From Xylophilus rhododendri (GTDB taxonomy: Bacteria; Pseudomonadota; Gammaproteobacteria; Burkholderiales; Burkholderiaceae_C), in assembly GCF_009906855.1 (NCBI RefSeq), contig NZ_CP047650.1, positions 5,022,001 through 5,086,000 on the forward strand: DNA of 64,000 nucleotides, written 5' to 3'. A model generated the notes under the pieces. That model was not told the DNA's origin. It worked only from the letters and a program-made list of their open reading frames with translations, and did not search any database. This document shows, one piece after another, positions 42,016 through 53,639 of this stretch (position 1 is its first letter; the number at the start of each line of letters is the position of its first letter). Both the position numbers and the translations under genes were made by a program.

Positions 42016-43743
42016 TCAATGGACGCTGGCGTCCTGCCGGACCTGCCGGGAAACCTCGATCCATGCGGCCGCCAGTTTCCCGACGTCCTCGTCCGTCAGG
42101 CCGTAACGCTGCTGGTAGAGGGGGCCCAGGCGCAAGCCCCAGATATCGAGCAGGGTCTGCGGCTGGCCCTGCGTCGGCGCCAGCCTTTTCAGGCGTGGCG
42201 GAACCTGTTCCAGGAACGCGTCGACAAGGCCGTGTTCCAGCAGGGCCAGCATCCGCTGCAGGCAGGAGTAGGCGTCTTGCAGGGGCAGCCCGTCGCGGTC
42301 CATGAGTTCGAGCACGGGGTGCATCGCCGCCAGGTCGATCTCGCCACGGTCGTCGCGCGATGGCATGGCCGCCCGCGTCAGGACCATGGCGCCACCCCGG
42401 GGCAGGCAGCTGCATGCTTCCTCCTTGATCGAAGCGATCAGCCCCGGCGGGAAATCGGCGGGCCGGCGCAGGACTGCATCGATCAGCAGCACCCGGACCT
42501 GCATATAGTCGCCGGAGCCCGCCGGCGACATCCGCAGCAGCCTCGCCACCACCGGGTGCAGGGGGCGCCGGTTGGCCGCCTGCTCGCCCAGCTTGTGGAT
42601 CACCCGCGCCACGTTGAGCGCCGAGCGGCTGCGCAGGGCAAGCTCGCACAGGGTGTCGATCGATTCAGGATGCAGCCGCCGGGTCGCGAGATATGCCAGG
42701 CCTTTGCCGATCTGGTGCGTGGGAGCCTGGCGCAGGCTGTCGACCAGGACGGCCAGGCTGTCCGGCGCCAGATCTTCGAGCAGGCACAGGCGTTGTGCCA
42801 GTTCGAGCAGCAGACCGCGGAAACCGACGGGCGTCTCCATGATGACGCGCAACCAGATCCGCTGCTGCGGCAGCGATGGCAACTGGTAATGCACATCGTG
42901 CCGCTGGATGCGCTGGCTGTCGCGCTGCAGTTGGAGGTACAGGCGGGCGCCCTGGCGCAGTGCCGTGGGGAAGCAGGCCTCGAAAGCGTGCAGCCTGCGC
43001 CTGTCGATGGACCTTGCCTCTTCCTGGTCGGCCGGCGGATGCCTTTGTGTTCCCAGGAGTGCGGTGGCATGGCAGACCAGCTCGGGCGAGGGCGATGCTT
43101 GCCCCGTCAGCGCGGCCAGCAGGAGGGCGCAGACGGTCGGCGTCGGCAGCGCCTGGGCGGTGATGGAACAGGCCAGGTCCAGTGCGGCGACCAGCTGGCG
43201 TTCCCGGTGTGCCAGCCAGGGGGCGAGCGGCCAGCCTTCGGGTGCGGAGGACCCGGATGCGGACGGCCCGGGTGGTGTCATCTCCTCCACCACGGCGAGC
43301 AGCAGCGCCGAAGCCTGCGGGGCCGACAGGCTGCCGCGGCCGTGCAACTGCCCGGCGACCAGCCAGAGCGCCCGCCAGCAGTTGCCCTGGAATTCCCAGG
43401 CCGGCAGGTTGCTGTGCATGACGATCGAGCCGATGTCCGCCACCAACTCGGGAAGATCGTCGGCCGTGGCTTCGCCCAGCTGTTGCTTCAGTCGGGATGC
43501 CTTGATCGCCGGTTCGAGGGCTGCCAATCCGGAGCAGGCGAAGGCCTGGATGCCGGGTTCGCCGGCGATGGAGGCTTTTTCGATGCGTACGGCGATGTCC
43601 CACAGGATTTCGGAGGGCAGGGTCGCCAGATTGGGGGCGTCGGGCAGGGTGCTGACGACGAGGCGGCGGCCGGCAGGAGGCGGTCCGGTACGTGGGGCGC
43701 CCGCGGGGATGCAGGACGCGGTCAGTGTGGTGCTTTTGTCCAT
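42016..43743 (-). CDS. large helical orphan protein with F-box-like segment
   Basis: Unrecognised protein of 575 aa. After a Ser/Thr/Pro-rich N-terminal 35 residues, residues 40-54 read LATLPSEILWDIAVRI, a good F-box beginning, followed by a less conserved second half. The remainder is helical (SAPQASALLLAVVEEM, RQLVAALDLACSITAQ, LRLGPLYQQRYGLTDEDVGK). It is paralogous to the gene at 40063, which lacks the C-terminal match but keeps the N-terminal half. The ATG at 43743 was chosen; the frame is open upstream towards hpnE without evidence of coding. Candidate effector; function unknown. Confidence 0.65.
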   Translation of the reverse strand: MDKSTTLTASCIPAGAPRTGPPPAGRRLVVSTLPDAPNLATLPSEILWDIAVRIEKASIAGEPGIQAFACSGLAALEPAIKASRLKQQLGEATADDLPELVADIGSIVMHSNLPAWEFQGNCWRALWLVAGQLHGRGSLSAPQASALLLAVVEEMTPPGPSASGSSAPEGWPLAPWLAHRERQLVAALDLACSITAQALPTPTVCALLLAALTGQASPSPELVCHATALLGTQRHPPADQEEARSIDRRRLHAFEACFPTALRQGARLYLQLQRDSQRIQRHDVHYQLPSLPQQRIWLRVIMETPVGFRGLLLELAQRLCLLEDLAPDSLAVLVDSLRQAPTHQIGKGLAYLATRRLHPESIDTLCELALRSRSALNVARVIHKLGEQAANRRPLHPVVARLLRMSPAGSGDYMQVRVLLIDAVLRRPADFPPGLIASIKEEACSCLPRGGAMVLTRAAMPSRDDRGEIDLAAMHPVLELMDRDGLPLQDAYSCLQRMLALLEHGLVDAFLEQVPPRLKRLAPTQGQPQTLLDIWGLRLGPLYQQRYGLTDEDVGKLAAAWIEVSRQVRQDASVH

Positions 43744-43853
43744 GCCGACGATTGGCTGTCCGATCGCCGCGAGCCTGCGCGCCGGACACGCACCCCTGTC
43801 GCGCCAGCCGAATCCGTCCGGTGCTGCTGCACGGCTGCCCCGGCTGCGGCCGC

Positions 43854-45104
43854 TCAGAAAGGCTGGGTCGCCTTGCGGGCCGCGTCCAGGCCGCTCAGCA
43901 CGGCGCCTTCCAGCGTGGCCGGGTAGGGGCCGTCGATGTAGTCTCCGCAGGCCAGCAGCTTCGGCGCCAGGTCGAGCGGCGGACGCACCAGGCCCGGCGT
44001 GCAGGCGAAGGTGGCGCGTTTTTCGACGATGGTCGATAGCGGCTGCAGCGCCAGTCCGAGCTGTTCGCGGGCCTGGCGGACGACGCCGGACTCCAGCTGT
44101 TCGCGCTCGCCATGCCATGCGCTGGCCACGAAGGCGAGCAGGCCGCTCGGGCCGCCGAGCCGGCCGCGGTCGAAGACGAACTGGGCCGGCGTTTCATCGC
44201 CGCCGCTGCGCAGGGCGAGCATGGGGCGGGGCAGACCTTGTGCCGCCTGGGCATACACGGTCGCGATCGGCTCGAAACGGAGCTGCCTGGCTTGCCGGCT
44301 CCATGCGGGCGCCGCTGCGTCGGCCAGGCGTGCCGCTTCGCCCGGCGGACAGGCGATGACCACACGCTCGAACGCCTCGCCGTCCACCATCCAGCCGTCC
44401 GGTGTCGATTGCAGCGTCTGCACCCTGCAGCCCAGCCGCAGTTCGCAGCGGTGGGCACGCAGCCAGCGCAGGGCGGGTTCGGGCAGCAATGCACCGAGGT
44501 CGGCGCGGGGCAGCAGCAGGTCGCTGCCGCCCGGCACCGAGAACAGGGCGTCGCGCAAGACGCGCAGGAAAACCTCCGCGCCGGCCTGCTCGGACGGCGT
44601 GTTGAGCGCCGATACACACAGCGGATCGATCAGTTCTTCCCGCACCCGCGGCGGCAGACCCCGGCAGAGCGCCGCGACCGTCAAATGCCCGTCGCAGCGA
44701 AAACCGCGCAAGCGCCAGCCGGCCGCCGTGCGCAGCAGCGCGGCCTTGTCGCGCCAGGTCCAGCCGCGGGCTCGCAGCATGCCCGCCAGCAGTGCGGCCA
44801 TGGCCGGGCCGCGCGGCAGGGCGATGCCGCCGCCATCGGCGAATCGCAGCGACAGGGGCTGGCGCAGCAGCAGTGCGTCGGGGTCGGCGCCCACGCCGCG
44901 CATCAGCTCGAGGGTGGCGGTGTAGGCGCCGATGAGGATGTGCTGGCCGTTGTCCAGCACCATGCCCGGCCCGTCCACGGCGCGCGCGCGGCCGCCGGCC
45001 TGGCGGCCGGCTTCGAACAGGGTGACCCGCGCGCCACGCCGCACGGCTTCCACCGCGCAGGCGATGCCGGCCCAGCCGGCGCCGATCACGGCGACGCGTT
45101 TCAC
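43854..45104 (-). CDS. hpnE: squalene-associated FAD-dependent desaturase HpnE
   Basis: Flavoprotein of 416 aa that reduces hydroxysqualene to squalene, the last step of the HpnCDE route. The N-terminal dinucleotide fold is VAVIGAGWAGIACAVEAVRR, with GGRAR and DNGQHILIGAY; C-terminal LLACGDYIDGPYPATLEGAV is the FAD-binding end typical of the amine oxidase/phytoene desaturase group. The start is a GTG (V-KRVAVIGAG), 8 bases after the hpnD stop. It is the last gene of hpnC-hpnD-hpnE. Confidence 0.93.
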   Translation of the reverse strand: MKRVAVIGAGWAGIACAVEAVRRGARVTLFEAGRQAGGRARAVDGPGMVLDNGQHILIGAYTATLELMRGVGADPDALLLRQPLSLRFADGGGIALPRGPAMAALLAGMLRARGWTWRDKAALLRTAAGWRLRGFRCDGHLTVAALCRGLPPRVREELIDPLCVSALNTPSEQAGAEVFLRVLRDALFSVPGGSDLLLPRADLGALLPEPALRWLRAHRCELRLGCRVQTLQSTPDGWMVDGEAFERVVIACPPGEAARLADAAAPAWSRQARQLRFEPIATVYAQAAQGLPRPMLALRSGGDETPAQFVFDRGRLGGPSGLLAFVASAWHGEREQLESGVVRQAREQLGLALQPLSTIVEKRATFACTPGLVRPPLDLAPKLLACGDYIDGPYPATLEGAVLSGLDAARKATQPF

Positions 45105-45112
45105 GCGGGGGC

Positions 45113-45952
45113 TCAGACCCGGCCTAGCGCCTGCACCTTCCAGGCCAGCCAGAACTTGCGCAGCGGGGTCAGGCTGATGCGCTGGTGCAGCACCTGGAAA
45201 TCGTCGCGCTCGATCTCGTCGAGCAGGGTGCGGTAGATGCTGGCCATCATCAGGCCGGGCTTCTGGGTGCGCTGGTCCTGGGCCGGCAGCAGGGCGAAGG
45301 CCTCGGCGTAGAGGCTGCGCGCCCGCGCGGCCTGGAACTTCATCAGGGCGACGAAGCGGTCGGAGTGGGTGCGGCTCAGGATCTCGTGCGCCTTCACATC
45401 GAACTGCTGCAGCTCGTTGACCGGCAGGTAGATGCGGCCGCGCAGGGCGTCCTCGCCCACGTCGCGGATGATGTTGGTCAGCTGGAAGGCCAGGCCCAGG
45501 CGGTGGGCGTATTCGGTGGTGGCCTCGCTGGTCTGGCCGAAGATGCGCGCCGCCACCTCGCCCACCACGCCCGCCACCAGGTGGCAGTAGCGCTGCAGGT
45601 TGGGATAGTCGAGGTAGCGCGTCTGCTCCAGGTCCATCTGGCAGCCCTGCACCACGGCATGCAGGTGCCGGGCCTCGATGCCGTAGACCGGCACATGCGG
45701 CATCAGCGCCTTCATCACCGGATGGTTGGGCTGGCCGGCGAAGGCGCTGGCGATCTCGCCCAGCCACCAGGCGAGCTTGGTGGCGGCCACGCCGGGGTCG
45801 ACCATCTCGTCGACCACGTCGTCCACCTCGCGGCAGAAGGCATAGAAGGCGGTGATGGCGGCCCGCCGGTCGCGCGGCAGGAAGAGAAAAGCGTAATAGA
45901 AGCTGCTGCCCGAGGCGGCGGCTTTCTGCTGGACGTAGTCTTCTGGGTTCAT
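45113..45952 (-). CDS. hpnD: presqualene diphosphate synthase HpnD
   Basis: Condenses two farnesyl diphosphates to presqualene diphosphate; 279 aa of the squalene/phytoene synthase family. The first Asp-rich motif is CREVDDVVDEMVD near residue 42, and the second is LTNIIRDVGEDALRGRIYLP near residue 165, with Y-YAFLFLPRDRRAAITAFYA at the N-terminus. The ATG overlaps the hpnC stop (ATGA). It is membrane-associated rather than membrane-spanning. Confidence 0.94.
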   Translation of the reverse strand: MNPEDYVQQKAAASGSSFYYAFLFLPRDRRAAITAFYAFCREVDDVVDEMVDPGVAATKLAWWLGEIASAFAGQPNHPVMKALMPHVPVYGIEARHLHAVVQGCQMDLEQTRYLDYPNLQRYCHLVAGVVGEVAARIFGQTSEATTEYAHRLGLAFQLTNIIRDVGEDALRGRIYLPVNELQQFDVKAHEILSRTHSDRFVALMKFQAARARSLYAEAFALLPAQDQRTQKPGLMMASIYRTLLDEIERDDFQVLHQRISLTPLRKFWLAWKVQALGRV

Positions 45953-46830
45953 GTGTCGGCGCGGATTGTCCCATTGGCGGCCGGCTTCATCCGCAAGGCC
46001 CTCCAGAGCATGACGGGCAGGTCGCTCGCGCCCAGCTTCGGACGGCGGCTCAGCGTGCCGTGGTCGAGCGCGGCGATGCGGTCGAGGATGCGTTGGCCGC
46101 CCTGCACCACCAGCCGCAGTTCCCAGCCGGCGCGGCCGGGGATGCGCAGCGCGAGCGGTGCGCCTTCGTTCAGGCAGGCGCGGGCCCAGGCGACGTTGTC
46201 GGCGACGAGGGCGCGGGTGGCGGCGGTGTCGCGGCCTGTGGCCAGTTCGGCGCGGGCGATGCCGAAGCGCTGCAGGTCGGCGTCGGTGAAGTAGTGGCGG
46301 CCGCGCGGGATGTCCACCGACGGGTCCTGCCAGAAGTTGGCCAGCTGCAGGCCGGTGCAGATGGCGTCGCTGCGCGCCAGCGAGGCTGCGTCGTCGATGC
46401 CGTAGAGATGCAGCAGCAGCCGGCCGACCGGGTTGGCCGAGCGGCGGCAGTAGTCGAGCAGGGCGGTGCGGTCGGGGTAGCGGGCCTGGTCGCGGGTCAT
46501 GCGGATGTCCTGCTCGAAGGCATCGAGCAGGTCTTCGAGCAGCTGCAACGGCAGGCGCCAGGCGTGCAACTGCACCGCGAGCGGGCCGAAGATTCCGGGC
46601 CAGCGCGGCGACGGCGGCGCGCCGGCGGCCACCGCGCGCAGTTCGGCGCGGAACGCGGCCAACTGGGCCAGGCGCTCGTCGGCTGTTGCATCGCCCTCGT
46701 CGGCGATGTCGTCCGCGGTACGCGCGAAACCGTAGATCGCGGCGATCGCGGGCCGCAGCCGCGGCGGGCAAAGCCAGGAGGCGACGGGGAAGTTTTCGTA
46801 GTGCGCATGCACGTCCGGAGGCGCCGTCAT
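45949..46830 (-). CDS. hpnC: hydroxysqualene synthase HpnC
   Basis: Converts presqualene diphosphate to hydroxysqualene; about 293 aa. The family N-terminus HYENFPVASWLCPPRLRPAI follows the chosen ATG (MTAPPDVHA). Asp-rich motifs are FARTADDIADEGDA and QLANFWQDPSVDIPRGRHYF. ATGs at 46860 and 46878 are alternative starts adding 10-16 unconserved residues. First gene of the operon hpnCDE. No squalene-hopene cyclase is in the window, so the end product (probably hopanoids) is inferred. Confidence 0.92.
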   Translation of the reverse strand: MTAPPDVHAHYENFPVASWLCPPRLRPAIAAIYGFARTADDIADEGDATADERLAQLAAFRAELRAVAAGAPPSPRWPGIFGPLAVQLHAWRLPLQLLEDLLDAFEQDIRMTRDQARYPDRTALLDYCRRSANPVGRLLLHLYGIDDAASLARSDAICTGLQLANFWQDPSVDIPRGRHYFTDADLQRFGIARAELATGRDTAATRALVADNVAWARACLNEGAPLALRIPGRAGWELRLVVQGGQRILDRIAALDHGTLSRRPKLGASDLPVMLWRALRMKPAANGTIRADT

Positions 46831-46988
46831 GCGGGTGGGGGAGGGTGTCACGCGGGGCATTGTCCACGCGCATTGCATGCGTTGCGAGAAACCGTCCCTG
46901 CGCGCAGGCTAAAATCGCTGGTTGTCCAATTTGCCGCAGCGCCTGTCAGCATCGAAAGATCGAGCGGGCTGCTGTGAGATTTACGGGC

Positions 46989-47074
46989 GCGCGGGTGGCG
47001 AAATTGGTAGACGCACCAGGTTTAGGTCCTGACGCCAGCAATGGTGTGGGGGTTCGAGTCCCCCCCGCGCACCA
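46989..47074 (+). tRNA. tRNA-Leu(UAG)
   Basis: 86-base tRNA with a perfect 7-bp acceptor stem (GCGCGGG with CCCGCGC), a long variable arm as expected for class II, T-loop GGTTCGAGTCC, and encoded CCA. The anticodon loop is TTTAGGT, giving anticodon TAG. It lies just upstream of tig. Confidence 0.95.
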
Positions 47075-47127
47075 CTCCAGACTGTTAGCCAAGTCGCTAA
47101 GACCTCAAGCACGAAAAGAGAGCTCCC

Positions 47128-48450
47128 ATGGCCGTGAACGTTGAAACCCTCGAAAAGCTCGAACGCAAGATCACGCTGACCCTGCCCGTCTCGGTCATCC
47201 AGTCCGAAGTCGATGTGCGCCTGAAGCGCCTGGCCCGGACCGTGAAGATGGACGGCTTCCGTCCCGGCAAGGTGCCGATGAGCGTGGTGCAGCAGCGCTA
47301 CGGCTACTCGGTGCAGTACGACGTGATGAACGACAAGGTCGGCCAGGCCTTCTCGGCCGCCGCCAACGAAGCCAACCTGCGCATCGCCGGCCAGCCGACC
47401 ATCACCGAGAAGGACGGCGCGCCCGAGGGCGAACTGGCTTTCGACGCCGTCTTCGAGGTCTACCCCGAAGTCAAGCTCGGTGAACTGACCGGCCTGGCCG
47501 TCGAGAAGCTGAACGCCGAAGTCGACGAGCCCGCCATCGACCGCACGCTCGACATCCTGCGCAAGCAGCGCCAGACCTTCTCCCAGCGCCCCGCCGACCA
47601 GGCCGCCATCGACGGCGACCGCGTCACCGTCGACTTCGAAGGCAAGATCGACGGCGAGACCTTCCAGGGCGGCAAGGCCGAAGACTTCCAGTACACCGTC
47701 GGCGAAGGCCAGATGCTGAAGGAATTCGAAGACGCGGTCCGCGGCATGAAGGTCGGCGAAAGCAAGACCTTCCCGCTGGCCTTCCCCGAGGACTACCACG
47801 GCAAGGACGTGGCCGGCAAGCAGGCCGACTTCCTGGTCACCGTCAAGAAGATCGAGCAAGCCAACCTGCCCGAAGTCAACGAACTGTTCGCCAAGTCCCT
47901 GGGCATCACCGATGCGACCGTGGAAGGCCTGCGCGCCGACATCCGCAAGAACCTTGAGCGGGAAGTGAAGTTCCGCGTGCAGTCCCGCAACAAGCAGGCT
48001 GCGCTCGACGCCGTGATCGAAAAGGCCGAACTCGACCTGCCGCGCGCCGCCATCCAGGCCGAACTCGGCCGCATGGTGGAGAACGCCCGCGCCGAGCTGA
48101 AGAACCGCGGCGTGAAGGATGCCGACAAGGCGCCCATCCCCGAAGAGATGTTCCGCCCGCAGGCCGAGAAGCGCGTGCGCGCCGGCCTGGTGGTCGCCGA
48201 GCTGGTGCGTGCCAACGGCCTGGAAGCCAAGCCCGAACAGATCAAGGCCCATATCGACGAGCTGGCCTCCAGCTACGAGAAGCCGGCCGATGTGGTCCGT
48301 TGGTACCAGAGCGACCGCCAGCGCCTGGGCGAAGTCGAAGCCATGGTGATCGAGAACAACGTGACCGACTTCGTGCTGTCCAAGGCGCAGGTCACGGAGA
48401 AGGCGGTTTCCTTCGACGAACTGATGGCGCAGCAAGGCCAGCAAGGCTGA
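47128..48450 (+). CDS. tig: trigger factor
   Basis: Ribosome-bound chaperone with peptidyl-prolyl isomerase activity; 440 aa. The N-terminal ribosome-binding domain carries the signature [16 protein letters not shown] (compare GFRxGKVP) near residue 47. The FKBP-like PPIase domain is at about 150-245 ([38 protein letters not shown]), followed by the helical C-terminal chaperone domain. AAAGAGAG precedes the ATG. It heads the order tig-clpP-clpX-lon, conserved in proteobacteria. Confidence 0.97.
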   Translation: MAVNVETLEKLERKITLTLPVSVIQSEVDVRLKRLARTVKMDGFRPGKVPMSVVQQRYGYSVQYDVMNDKVGQAFSAAANEANLRIAGQPTITEKDGAPEGELAFDAVFEVYPEVKLGELTGLAVEKLNAEVDEPAIDRTLDILRKQRQTFSQRPADQAAIDGDRVTVDFEGKIDGETFQGGKAEDFQYTVGEGQMLKEFEDAVRGMKVGESKTFPLAFPEDYHGKDVAGKQADFLVTVKKIEQANLPEVNELFAKSLGITDATVEGLRADIRKNLEREVKFRVQSRNKQAALDAVIEKAELDLPRAAIQAELGRMVENARAELKNRGVKDADKAPIPEEMFRPQAEKRVRAGLVVAELVRANGLEAKPEQIKAHIDELASSYEKPADVVRWYQSDRQRLGEVEAMVIENNVTDFVLSKAQVTEKAVSFDELMAQQGQQG

Positions 48451-48569
48451 GACCGGCCCGGGATGGCGTGGGCTTTCTAGTACGCCCGTCCCATGTGGGG
48501 CTTGTGCTTTGCGGCGCAGGCCCCATTTCTTTTTTCGCTACAGTCCGTCGTACTTTCCTGGAGAAAAAC

Positions 48570-49178
48570 ATGAGTGCACTCGAAACCCAAGGCCTCGGCA
48601 TGGTGCCCATCGTGGTCGAGCAATCAGGCCGCGGCGAGCGTTCCTACGACATCTACTCGCGCCTGCTCAAGGAGCGCGTGATCTTCCTGGTCGGCCCCGT
48701 CAACGACCAGACCGCCAACCTGGTGGTCGCCCAACTGCTCTTCCTGGAGAGCGAGAACCCCGACAAGGACATCTCGTTCTACATCAACTCGCCCGGCGGC
48801 TCGGTGAGCGCCGGCATGGCGATCTTCGACACGATGAACTTCATCAAGCCGGACGTCTCCACCCTGTGCACCGGCATGGCCGCCAGCATGGGCGCCTTCC
48901 TGCTGGCCGCCGGCGCCAAGGGCAAGCGTTTCGCGCTGCCCAACTCCAAGGTCATGATCCACCAGCCGCTCGGCGGCATGCAGGGCCAGGCGACGGACAT
49001 CGAGATCCACGCCCGCGACATCCTGAAGACCCGTGCGCAACTGAACCGCATCCTGGCCGAGCGCACCGGCCAGCCGCTCGAGAAGATCGAACGCGACACC
49101 GAGCGCGACTATTTCCTCGAAGCCGACGAAGCGAAGAATTACGGCCTGGTCGACCAGGTGATCAGCAAGCGGGCCTGA
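48570..49178 (+). CDS. clpP: ATP-dependent Clp protease proteolytic subunit
   Basis: Serine protease subunit, 202 aa, forming the tetradecameric chamber fed by ClpX. The catalytic Ser is in [12 protein letters not shown], His in [10 protein letters not shown] and Asp in RDTERDYFL. The short propeptide region is followed by [31 protein letters not shown] precedes the ATG, a good RBS; the longer frame runs through the tig 3' end. A terminator-like hairpin lies between it and clpX. Confidence 0.97.
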   Translation: MSALETQGLGMVPIVVEQSGRGERSYDIYSRLLKERVIFLVGPVNDQTANLVVAQLLFLESENPDKDISFYINSPGGSVSAGMAIFDTMNFIKPDVSTLCTGMAASMGAFLLAAGAKGKRFALPNSKVMIHQPLGGMQGQATDIEIHARDILKTRAQLNRILAERTGQPLEKIERDTERDYFLEADEAKNYGLVDQVISKRA

Positions 49179-49199
49179 CCCGCTCCTGCCGGGCGAAAG

Positions 49200-49231
49200 C
49201 GGCGTTTTCCCTCCGGGAAACGCCGTTTTTT
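49200..49231 (+). terminator. hairpin with T-run between clpP and clpX
   Basis: Stem CGGCGTTTCCC with GGGAAACGCCG (one extra T in the left arm) followed by TTTTTT. It probably terminates or attenuates clpP transcription before clpX. Confidence 0.82.
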
Positions 49232-49275
49232 ATTTCGCTATCATGTCAGTTCCACCTCCTGAGGCACCCACTCCC

Positions 49276-50541
49276 ATGGCCGAGAAAAAAGGCTCTTCCA
49301 GCGAAAAGACCCTGTACTGCTCCTTCTGCGGAAAGAGCCAGCATGAGGTCAAGAAGTTGATTGCCGGACCGTCGGTTTTCATCTGCGACGAGTGCATTGA
49401 CCTGTGCAACGAGATCATCCGGGACGAGCTCCCGGAAGGCACGGCCACCAAAGAGCCGCGCAGCGACCTGCCCACGCCCGCCGAGATCAAGAACAATCTC
49501 GACAACTATGTGATCGGCCAGGACATCGCCAAGCGCACGCTCGCCGTGGCGGTCTACAACCATTACAAGCGCCTGCGCCACAAGGAAAAGTCCAAGAAGG
49601 ACGATGTCGAGCTGGCCAAGAGCAACATCCTGCTGATCGGCCCCACCGGCTCCGGCAAGACCCTGCTGGCCCAGACCCTGGCCCGCATGCTCGACGTGCC
49701 CTTCGTCATGGCCGATGCCACCACGCTGACCGAAGCCGGCTATGTCGGCGAGGACGTGGAGAACATCGTCCAGAAGCTGCTGCAGAGCTGCAACTACGAA
49801 GTCGAACGCGCCCAGCGCGGCATCGTCTACATCGACGAAATCGACAAGATCTCGCGCAAGTCCGACAACCCGTCGATCACCCGCGACGTGTCGGGCGAGG
49901 GCGTGCAGCAGGCGCTGCTCAAGCTCATCGAAGGCACGATGGCCAGCATTCCGCCGCAGGGCGGACGCAAGCATCCGAACCAGGACTTCCTGCAGGTCGA
50001 CACGACCAACATCCTGTTCATCTGCGGCGGCGCCTTCGCGGGCCTGGAGAAGGTGATCGAATCGCGTACCGACGCTTCGGGCATCGGCTTCGGCGCCACC
50101 GTGCGCGGTAAGCAGCAGCGCACGCTGACCGAAGTCTTCGATGCGATCGAGCCGGAAGACCTGATCAAGTTCGGCATCATCCCCGAGCTGGTCGGCCGCA
50201 TGCCGGTGGTGACCACGCTGACCGAGCTGTCGGAAGACGCGCTGGTGCAGATCCTGACCGAGCCCAAGAACGCGCTGGTCAAGCAATATGCACGGCTGCT
50301 GCACATGGAAGGCGTGGACCTGGAGATCCGTCCCGCCGCCCTCAAGGCCATCGCCAAGAAGGCGCTGGCCCGCAAGACGGGTGCGCGCGGCCTGCGCTCC
50401 ATCCTCGAGCACGCATTGATCGACACCATGTTCGACCTGCCCAACGCCACCAATGTCGACAAGGTGGTGATCGACGAGAGCACGATCGATGAGAACAAGC
50501 CTCCCTTGCTGCTCTATCGCGAAGCCGCCAAGAAGGCCTGA
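49276..50541 (+). CDS. clpX: ATP-dependent Clp protease ATP-binding subunit
   Basis: AAA+ unfoldase of 421 aa that delivers substrates to ClpP. The N-terminal zinc-binding domain has CSFCGKS near residue 14 and CDECIDLC near 39. Walker A is [15 protein letters not shown] near 120, Walker [11 protein letters not shown], and the pore loop is in the G-Y-V-G segment ([12 protein letters not shown]). The start [15 protein letters not shown] is the family start; an ATG 11 codons upstream (49243) is in frame but lies in the preceding hairpin region. Confidence 0.96.
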   Translation: MAEKKGSSSEKTLYCSFCGKSQHEVKKLIAGPSVFICDECIDLCNEIIRDELPEGTATKEPRSDLPTPAEIKNNLDNYVIGQDIAKRTLAVAVYNHYKRLRHKEKSKKDDVELAKSNILLIGPTGSGKTLLAQTLARMLDVPFVMADATTLTEAGYVGEDVENIVQKLLQSCNYEVERAQRGIVYIDEIDKISRKSDNPSITRDVSGEGVQQALLKLIEGTMASIPPQGGRKHPNQDFLQVDTTNILFICGGAFAGLEKVIESRTDASGIGFGATVRGKQQRTLTEVFDAIEPEDLIKFGIIPELVGRMPVVTTLTELSEDALVQILTEPKNALVKQYARLLHMEGVDLEIRPAALKAIAKKALARKTGARGLRSILEHALIDTMFDLPNATNVDKVVIDESTIDENKPPLLLYREAAKKA

Positions 50542-50545
50542 CCCG

Positions 50546-50568
50546 CAGGGCGCGCATGTCGCGCCCTG
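50546..50568 (+). terminator. GC-rich stem-loop after clpX
   Basis: A 9-bp perfect stem (CAGGGCGCG with CGCGCCCTG, 5-base loop) begins a few bases after the clpX stop. It has only two T afterwards, so termination may be partial. Confidence 0.5.
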
Positions 50569-50708
50569 TTGCAGCCTCCGGGCGCATCTCGACTATTCTT
50601 TGCCGTAGCCAGACGGTCTTTCGGTCCCGCCGGTCGACCGGTTGTTTTTCCCATCTTGAAAAAGAGGGGTGCACCAACCACCTGCTGCAGGTTCACTTTA
50701 GGGTTCCC

Positions 50709-53135
<2,427 letters not shown>

Positions 53136-53162
53136 GGATTCGCAAAAGTTTTTTGGGGCAGT

Positions 53163-53192
53163 TTGGAAAAGCCCCAAAAACCGGGCTAGAAT
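53163..53192 (+). promoter_or_regulatory. candidate promoter of tRNA-Gly copy 1
   Basis: TTGGAA, 18-base spacer, TAGAAT, then GCGAG. The same arrangement (TTG-N3, 18 bases, TAGAATGCGAG) precedes the second tRNA-Gly gene, which supports a sigma-70 promoter for both. Confidence 0.6.
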
Positions 53193-53238
53193 GCGAGACG
53201 CTGCAGCGATACGGGCAAACACCAAATCACTGCAACAT

Positions 53239-53314
53239 GCGGGAGTAGCTCAGTTGGTAGAGCGCAACCTTGCCAAGGTTGAGGTCGAGAGTTCGAGACT
53301 CTTCTCCCGCTCCA
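53239..53314 (+). tRNA. tRNA-Gly(GCC), copy 1
   Basis: 76-base tRNA with acceptor stem GCGGGAG/CTCCCGC, anticodon GCC in TTGCCAA, T-loop GTTCGAG and encoded CCA. It is identical to the copy at 55316. A hairpin terminator follows. Confidence 0.97.
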
Positions 53315-53321
53315 ATTCCAA

Positions 53322-53346
53322 AAGGGAAGCCAAGGCTTCCCTTTTT
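53322..53346 (+). terminator. hairpin after tRNA-Gly copy 1
   Basis: AAGGGAAGCC with GGCTTCCCTT (perfect 10 bp, 2-base loop) followed by T-rich sequence. It lies between tRNA-Gly and tRNA-Cys, so the downstream tRNAs may rely on read-through. Confidence 0.7.
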
Positions 53347-53369
53347 CGTCAAAGACGACAGAAATTTCT

Positions 53370-53443
53370 GGCGCGATAGCAAAGCGGTTATGCCCCGGAT
53401 TGCAAATCCGGTTAGTCCAGTTCGACTCTGGATCGCGCCTCCA
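53370..53443 (+). tRNA. tRNA-Cys(GCA)
   Basis: 74-base tRNA with acceptor stem GGCGCGA/TCGCGCC, anticodon GCA in TTGCAAA, T-loop GTTCGACTC and encoded CCA. Confidence 0.96.
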
Positions 53444-53511
53444 TTCCAAAGCCCTCGACCTATGTTGTGGGGCTTTCTGGTTTCTGGCCGCGGGCATGCT
53501 GCTGCGGGTTT

Positions 53512-53603
53512 GCCTCGATGGTGGAATAGGTAGACACAGCGGACTTAAAATCCGCCGCATCCTTAATCGGAGCGTACCGGTTCGATTCCGGTTCGAGGCA
53601 CCA
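53512..53603 (+). tRNA. tRNA-Leu(UAA)
   Basis: 92-base class II tRNA with acceptor stem GCCTCGA/TCGAGGC, anticodon TAA in the loop CTTAAAA, a long variable arm, T-loop GGTTCGATTCC and encoded CCA. Confidence 0.96.
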
Positions 53604-53639
53604 TCCCAAACTTCAAATACAGACCGAAGGTTCTTCCTT

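Noticed and set aside
53270..53533. Short frames across the tRNA genes
   Set aside because: They read through tRNA sequence and have no ribosome-binding site or family similarity.
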